NCBI GenBank assembly: GCA_001664505.1
Contig: CP011806.1
Coordinates: forward strand, 4,643,579 to 4,707,578
DNA length: 64,000 nucleotides
Direction of reading: 5' to 3'
Source: Acidobacteria bacterium Mor1
GTDB taxonomy: Bacteria; Acidobacteriota; Polarisedimenticolia; Polarisedimenticolales; Polarisedimenticolaceae
Shown: one piece after another, positions 60,451 to 64,000 of the stretch
How the letters are laid out: each line of letters starts with the position of its first letter
Numbering within the stretch: the stretch's first letter is position 1
Notes under the pieces: model-generated
What the model was told of the DNA's origin: nothing
What the model saw: only the letters and a program-made list of their open reading frames with translations
Database searches by the model: none
Program-made: the position numbers and the translations under genes

Positions 60451-62112
60451 ATGCACACCGATGCCTTCGGGCGCCGGGCGGCCCCCCGTCTCGGCGCCGT
60501 GTTCCTCTTCGTCTGCCTGTCCGCGCCGGCGTTCGCCGGCGGGACCCTGAACTTGCCGGTGACCGACGCCTTCGGCGATCCGGTCGATGTCGGCTTCATG
60601 GTGTTGGGTCACAGCACCAGCGGCCAGGGGGACTGGCCGGGCAAGTTCGCCGAGACGGCCAACGGCGACCCGGCCGACGGCCGCAACTACGTCGTCTTCC
60701 GCGCGATCAAGAACGGCGACGGCGGCTTCCTCTGGTCCCGGCTCAGCATCGCGCCGGGCGACCCCCAGTACAACCGGGTGTTGACCTCGGATCCCGACCA
60801 GTACTGTCAGGACAACAGCGGCGTGCGCTGGTCCTGCCGCCGGATGCGCATGGAGCGCAGCCTCAATACCGTCGAGCAGGCGCCCCCGGAGTGCGCCCCG
60901 CCGAACAACACCTGCACCGCCCGTTCCCTCGATTGCGTCTGGCACGAAGGGGGTGTGCGCAACGAGCAGGCCCTGGATTTCCACGCCTGCTGGGAGAAGA
61001 TGGATGTACGGCTGGCGGTGGTTCAGGACAGCTCCAACCGCAGCACTCCGGTGGACGACTTCGACCGTGACGGCGACGTCGACGATCAGGACTTCTTTCT
61101 GGCCTCGGACCTGCCCGCCGCCTCCCGGGCGTGCCCCGGTTCCAGCGGTGTAATCGGCGAGGCGCTGGACTGGAACTGCGACGGCGTGCTCGACGCCCAG
61201 GACGCCAGCCGCAACGTCTACGGCGGCTGGTTCGACATGCTGGTCGACGATCTGCTGAACGACTACGGCGCCATGAGCCCCGAGCATGTGTTCATCATCC
61301 ACAAGCCGGTGACCAACTTCGCCTGCGGCTACTACAGCGAGCCCGGCTGCAGCGATCACGCGCTGCGCACGCCGACCCCCTCCCGGCCCTTCGATCATTT
61401 CTACCTGCCCACGGTCTACTGGGAGCACGCCGCGGTCGAGGCCTACTTCCAGCGGGCCGACCGGGATCCGCGAGTTCACCGGGCGACCCCCAACGACATC
61501 ACCGAGCTTTGGGACTTCAGCGCCAGGTGTTACAGCCAGGGGATCAGCCCGTCGGATTGGCGGGTGACCGCGCCCTGGACCTCGCGGCCGGATTCGATCC
61601 CCGCCGACGACACCGAGGACGATGAGACCAACTCGGAGCAGATCGGCTGCATGCGCGCCGATCACCGTCACCACACCGACAACGGCGGCTGGATGATGGC
61701 GGATGTCTGGTACGCAGGTCTCCGGCCTTACCTCCAGGACTTCAGCGCGCCCGTCGCGGAGGTCTCGGGAGCGGGCTCCGGTGGCTTGATGACCGTCACC
61801 GGGTTCGATTCCTCGAGCGGCGAGGTGACGTTGAGCTACGAGGCGGGCTGCCTGGCCACCGACCACGCGCTCCACGCGGGTCCGTTGTCGGCGGTGTCGA
61901 GCTACGGCTACGACCGGACCGTCTGCGGTCTGGGCACATCGGGCAGTCTCAGCTTCAACGCCGCCCCAGGCGATCGCTTCTGGCTTCTGGCCGGCCGCGA
62001 CGGCTATTCCGAGGGTAGCCTGGGGCAGGGGAACCCCGGCGAGCGGCCGGCCCCGGCGGAAGCACCGGGGGCGTGCTACCTGCCGCAGCGGCTGGGGGGC
62101 AGCTGTCCGTGA
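60451..62112 (+). CDS. secreted protein with dockerin-like EF-hand pair
   Basis: A 553-residue secreted protein of unknown function. Signal peptide (LGAVFLFVCLSAPAFAGGTL). Between residues ~205 and 265 are two calcium-loop repeats, DDFDRDGDVDDQDFFLASDL and LDWNCDGVLDAQDASRNVYG, which look like dockerin type I EF-hands. The rest is Cys-rich and carries an SGNH-unlike domain with many Asp/His (EHVFIIHKPVTNFACGYYSE, RADHRHHTDNGGWMMADVWY). ATG 60451 has ACGAGG upstream. Possibly a TTGACA at 60356 drives it. Overlaps the convergent gene by 37 nt. Confidence 0.7.
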   Translation: MHTDAFGRRAAPRLGAVFLFVCLSAPAFAGGTLNLPVTDAFGDPVDVGFMVLGHSTSGQGDWPGKFAETANGDPADGRNYVVFRAIKNGDGGFLWSRLSIAPGDPQYNRVLTSDPDQYCQDNSGVRWSCRRMRMERSLNTVEQAPPECAPPNNTCTARSLDCVWHEGGVRNEQALDFHACWEKMDVRLAVVQDSSNRSTPVDDFDRDGDVDDQDFFLASDLPAASRACPGSSGVIGEALDWNCDGVLDAQDASRNVYGGWFDMLVDDLLNDYGAMSPEHVFIIHKPVTNFACGYYSEPGCSDHALRTPTPSRPFDHFYLPTVYWEHAAVEAYFQRADRDPRVHRATPNDITELWDFSARCYSQGISPSDWRVTAPWTSRPDSIPADDTEDDETNSEQIGCMRADHRHHTDNGGWMMADVWYAGLRPYLQDFSAPVAEVSGAGSGGLMTVTGFDSSSGEVTLSYEAGCLATDHALHAGPLSAVSSYGYDRTVCGLGTSGSLSFNAAPGDRFWLLAGRDGYSEGSLGQGNPGERPAPAEAPGACYLPQRLGGSCP

Positions 62113-62690
62113 GGGTGACTCGATCGGCGAGCTGACGAGCGTTTCTGCCGAAGCCAGACGAGCCCCGCACCGGTCAGCGCCGCGAGGGTGATCGGAAGCG
62201 GCCGGTCCAGTGAGGCCAATGGTGCGGCCAGGGCCGCTCCGCCTACCGCGCCGAGCAGCATCGGTACCACGCAGCAACGGAACAGCCCCGCGGCCGCTCC
62301 TGCTCCCAGGCACCGCGCCAGGAGATCGGGTCCCGAGGAGGCCGAGGCCGGTGGCTCTCCTATCCCGAGCGCGTGCAGTACGGCCCGTGGGTCGGCGCCA
62401 TGTACTTCGAGACGCAGGTTCTCACGGGTCGAGCCTGGTCGTCGCTCGAAGCGGATTCCGCTACAGCAGTCCGCCTCTAGTGCGACCAGTCGGTCGATGC
62501 GTTCCGCGAGTCCCGGCGAAGGTCTGAACTCCCAGGCGATACCGTCAGCAAGGAGCTCGCCGGAGACCACGTGGCGCATGATCTCCGTCCGCACCCATGC
62601 GAGCCGTTCGGCGAGTGCATCGCTGGTGAGGGTGCAGATCGCCACAGGGTCCAGCCGCCCGGCGTTTGTAGTGGCTTCGCTTCGGTTCAT
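62076..62690 (-). CDS. cysteine-pair membrane fusion protein, MerR-controlled
   Basis: A 204-residue protein. The N-terminal ~110 residues form a soluble domain with ALAERLAWVRTEIMRHVVSG and VALEADCCSGIRFERR; related small proteins near metal regulators carry the same C-C-x5-F core. The C-terminal ~80 residues are two membrane helices (LGAGAAAGLFRCCVVPMLLG, then LPITLAALTGAGLVWLRQKR) with a second Cys pair in FRCCVVP, as in MerT/MerF/MerC-type mercury transporters. So a Cys-pair sensor or metal-transfer domain seems fused to a metal-uptake hairpin. ATG 62690 has GGAGACGAAG just upstream. It is divergent from the MerR gene; its promoter has the MerR 19-nt spacer. Confidence 0.68.
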   Translation of the reverse strand: MNRSEATTNAGRLDPVAICTLTSDALAERLAWVRTEIMRHVVSGELLADGIAWEFRPSPGLAERIDRLVALEADCCSGIRFERRPGSTRENLRLEVHGADPRAVLHALGIGEPPASASSGPDLLARCLGAGAAAGLFRCCVVPMLLGAVGGAALAAPLASLDRPLPITLAALTGAGLVWLRQKRSSARRSSHPHGQLPPSRCGR

Positions 62691-62721
62691 CTTCGTCTCC
62701 TTTGTCCATTGACCTGTAGGG

Positions 62722-62752
62722 AGCATGCCCCTTCAAGTACACTTGAAGTCAA
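62722..62752 (-). promoter_or_regulatory. MerR-type promoter/operator
   Basis: On the minus strand -35 TTGACT (62752-62747) and -10 CATGCT (62727-62722) are 19 nt apart, the elongated spacing typical of MerR-activated promoters. The spacer holds the perfect dyad CTTCAAGT-AC-ACTTGAAG (62731-62748). Leader to the ATG at 62690 is about 31 nt. Confidence 0.75.
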
Positions 62753-62791
62753 GCCGAGGACCTCGTCTACCCGCCGGCTTCGGAGGAACCT

Positions 62792-63208
62792 GTGTCCCGA
62801 ATCTTGATCGGAGAGGTCGCCAGGCGCGCCGGTATCGCGACGTCGGCCATTCGCTACTACGAGGCAGAGGGGTTGCTGCGCCCGCCGGAACGGCGCAACA
62901 ACAGGAGGGTCTATTCCGAGAGTGTGCTGGACGAGCTCGCCCTGATTGATCTGGCCAAGAACGCCGGGTTCACCGTCGTCGAGATCCGTGGCTTGCTGAA
63001 GGGGTTGTCGCGCCGGGCATCGCCCAGTGCGCGCTGGAAGGCGATGGCCCAGGACAAGATGCAAGAACTCGATGAACGGATCGAGGAGGCGCGTCGCATG
63101 CAGGCCGTACTCGCCGTCGTGATGAGTTGTCGCTGTCCGACACTCGACGACTGTCGTCAGGCGATCCGCAGCGGGCGGGGTGATGCCGATGCGAAGGAGA
63201 ATCGATGA
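62792..63208 (+). CDS. MerR-family metal/stress-responsive regulator
   Basis: A 138-residue regulator. N-terminal winged HTH: IGEVARRAGIATSAIRYYEA then GLLRPPERRNNRRVYSES; then a dimerisation coiled coil. The C-terminus has VVMSCRCPTLDDCRQAIRSG: a C-x-C-x5-C pattern close to SoxR or to metal-binding MerR members, but lacking SoxR's first cysteine. GTG 62792 has CGGAGGAACC immediately upstream. It should bind the dyad between the two divergent genes, controlling the cysteine-pair protein and perhaps itself. It overlaps the next gene by 4 nt. The effector (mercury, other thiophilic metal, or redox) is inferred only. Confidence 0.88.
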   Translation: MSRILIGEVARRAGIATSAIRYYEAEGLLRPPERRNNRRVYSESVLDELALIDLAKNAGFTVVEIRGLLKGLSRRASPSARWKAMAQDKMQELDERIEEARRMQAVLAVVMSCRCPTLDDCRQAIRSGRGDADAKENR

Positions 63209-64000
63209 GAAGCCGGACCCTGGCCATGTTGGTGCTGCTTTTGCTGGGGGCTTGTACGCCGGCGCAGGATTCGGGGCCCGACCTGTCGACCTCGGAAATC
63301 GGAATCTACCGCGATGAATGGGGCGTGCCCCACATCTACGCCGGGCTGGAAGAGGACGGCTTCTACGGCCTGGGCTACGCCATGGCCCAGGACCAGCTCG
63401 AGCGCACCCTGCGCACGGTGCTCTACGCCCGCGGCGAGTTGAGCAAGGCGTTCGGTCCGCAACTCCAACCCGGTATGGGCAGCCCGCTGTTCGTCGACTA
63501 CATGAGCAAGCTCTGGCGCATCCACGAGGTCTCGGCGGAGTCCGTAGAGCGCCTCGATCCGCAGCTAAGGCAGAACTACGCAGGGTTCATCGCCGGATTC
63601 CGCGCCTACATGGAAGCCCACCCCGAGCGTGTTCCCGACTGGGCGCCGCGGGATCTTTCGGTGGCCGATGCGGTGGCCATGCCCCGGGCCGGACTGTGGC
63701 TGACCTACCAGGCCGGCATCGGCATCGGCGACTGTCGGCGGGGTGGGGCGCCGATGCTGAACCAGATCCCGGACACCGGGCCCGGCAGCGCGTCCAACGT
63801 CTGGGCGGTGATGCCGGAACGCACCGCGACCGGAGGCGCGATCCTGCTGACCGACCCCCACGGCGGGATCGACGGCCGCTTCTCCTACGAGTACCGGGTC
63901 CACGCCGGTGAGCTGCGCTCGGCAGGGTTCGCCTTCGGCCCGATGATGATCGTAGCCCGCAACGCCCGGGTGGGCTGGGGCATGACCACCGGTTCTCCCG
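63205..64000 (+). CDS. penicillin-acylase-family (S45) lipoprotein, 5' part
   Basis: Starts at ATG 63205 inside the MerR stop (ATGA) and runs off the window, so only about 265 residues are visible. Lipoprotein signal LAMLVLLLLGACTPAQ. The alpha-chain part carries IYRDEWGVPHIYAGLEEDGF and GLGYAMAQDQLERTLRTVLY, the classic S45 start; the beta-chain nucleophile region is likely GSASNVWAVMPERTATGG, with autocleavage before the Ser preceding Asn, then ILLTDPHGG. Enzymes of this family hydrolyse amides such as penicillins or acyl-homoserine lactones. Coupling to a MerR regulator is unusual. Confidence 0.88.
   Translation, partial: MRSRTLAMLVLLLLGACTPAQDSGPDLSTSEIGIYRDEWGVPHIYAGLEEDGFYGLGYAMAQDQLERTLRTVLYARGELSKAFGPQLQPGMGSPLFVDYMSKLWRIHEVSAESVERLDPQLRQNYAGFIAGFRAYMEAHPERVPDWAPRDLSVADAVAMPRAGLWLTYQAGIGIGDCRRGGAPMLNQIPDTGPGSASNVWAVMPERTATGGAILLTDPHGGIDGRFSYEYRVHAGELRSAGFAFGPMMIVARNARVGWGMTTGSP

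Noticed and set aside
1-64000. tRNA, rRNA, CRISPR arrays, transposases and prophage genes
   Set aside because: None was found on inspection of either strand; no direct-repeat spacer array, cloverleaf-like segment or transposase motif was recognised.

Overview
The window is GC-rich chromosomal DNA from a Gram-negative (diderm) bacterium. A secretin with a type II/type IV-pilus-like assembly operon, many signal peptides and lipoproteins, a flippase/ligase exopolysaccharide cluster and FeoAB all point that way. The mix of periplasmic-TPR signalling proteins, a TPR-CHAT protein, sulfatase-like and M1/M28 peptidase genes, calcium-repeat secreted proteins and a DUF3667 protein would fit Acidobacteriota, Myxococcota or a related deeply branching group. 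That placement is inference; no rRNA, tRNA or other taxonomic marker is present. Genes are densely packed, often with 4-nt ATGA/GTGA overlaps, and no gene-free stretch exceeds about 200 nt. No CRISPR array, insertion sequence, rRNA or tRNA was seen.

Layout. (1) 1-19302, all on the plus strand: an exopolysaccharide locus of the exosortase-A (XrtA)-associated kind. It holds an amidotransferase (cut by the window edge), two GT4 glycosyltransferases, a TPR protein, a second asparagine-synthase-like protein with a decayed glutaminase domain, a FemAB/GNAT-like acyltransferase, a polysaccharide deacetylase, an ATP-grasp ligase, a Wzx-like flippase, an O-glycosylation-ligase/Wzy-like protein, a sulfatase-fold enzyme, a GT2 transferase with membrane anchor, a lyase-like toroid protein, a UPF0104-type flippase-like protein and a GT-C-like membrane protein. 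Together they can make, modify, flip and polymerise or ligate a polysaccharide. The exosortase itself and PEP-CTERM substrates are not in the window. (2) 19391-32954: a periplasmic-TPR protein ending in a four-cysteine module, a sodium:solute symporter with an EamA exporter, a membrane protein, a sulfotransferase, a PLP aminotransferase followed by a truncated PLP-less copy, a TPR hybrid histidine kinase and a TPR-CHAT protein. (3) 32983-42934, all minus strand: a type II secretion/MSHA-like operon (pseudopilin, GspE, GspF, two pseudopilins, a PilM-PilN/GspL-like fusion, PilO-like, PilP-like, secretin) behind an HDOD gene with a good sigma70-type promoter. (4) 43136-46874: an orphan ATP-grasp enzyme and feoAB, with two matching 15-bp palindromes at the feoA start. 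(5) 46992-62112: mostly exported or membrane proteins, including a tandem pair of STN-like small secreted proteins, M28 and M1 peptidases, a beta-helix protein, a Tat-exported VOC protein, a GlxA-like regulator with an exported YHS-PfpI protein, endonuclease III and a dockerin-like secreted protein. (6) 62076-64000: a MerR-family module with a textbook 19-bp-spacer divergent promoter driving a cysteine-pair membrane fusion protein; the regulator gene overlaps a penicillin-acylase-family lipoprotein cut by the window edge.

The points most worth a second look are the MerR/cysteine-pair fusion module, the sulfotransferase/aminotransferase/degenerate-aminotransferase trio, the shared periplasmic TPR sensor architecture with different outputs, the tandem free-standing STN-like proteins and the paired feo operators.
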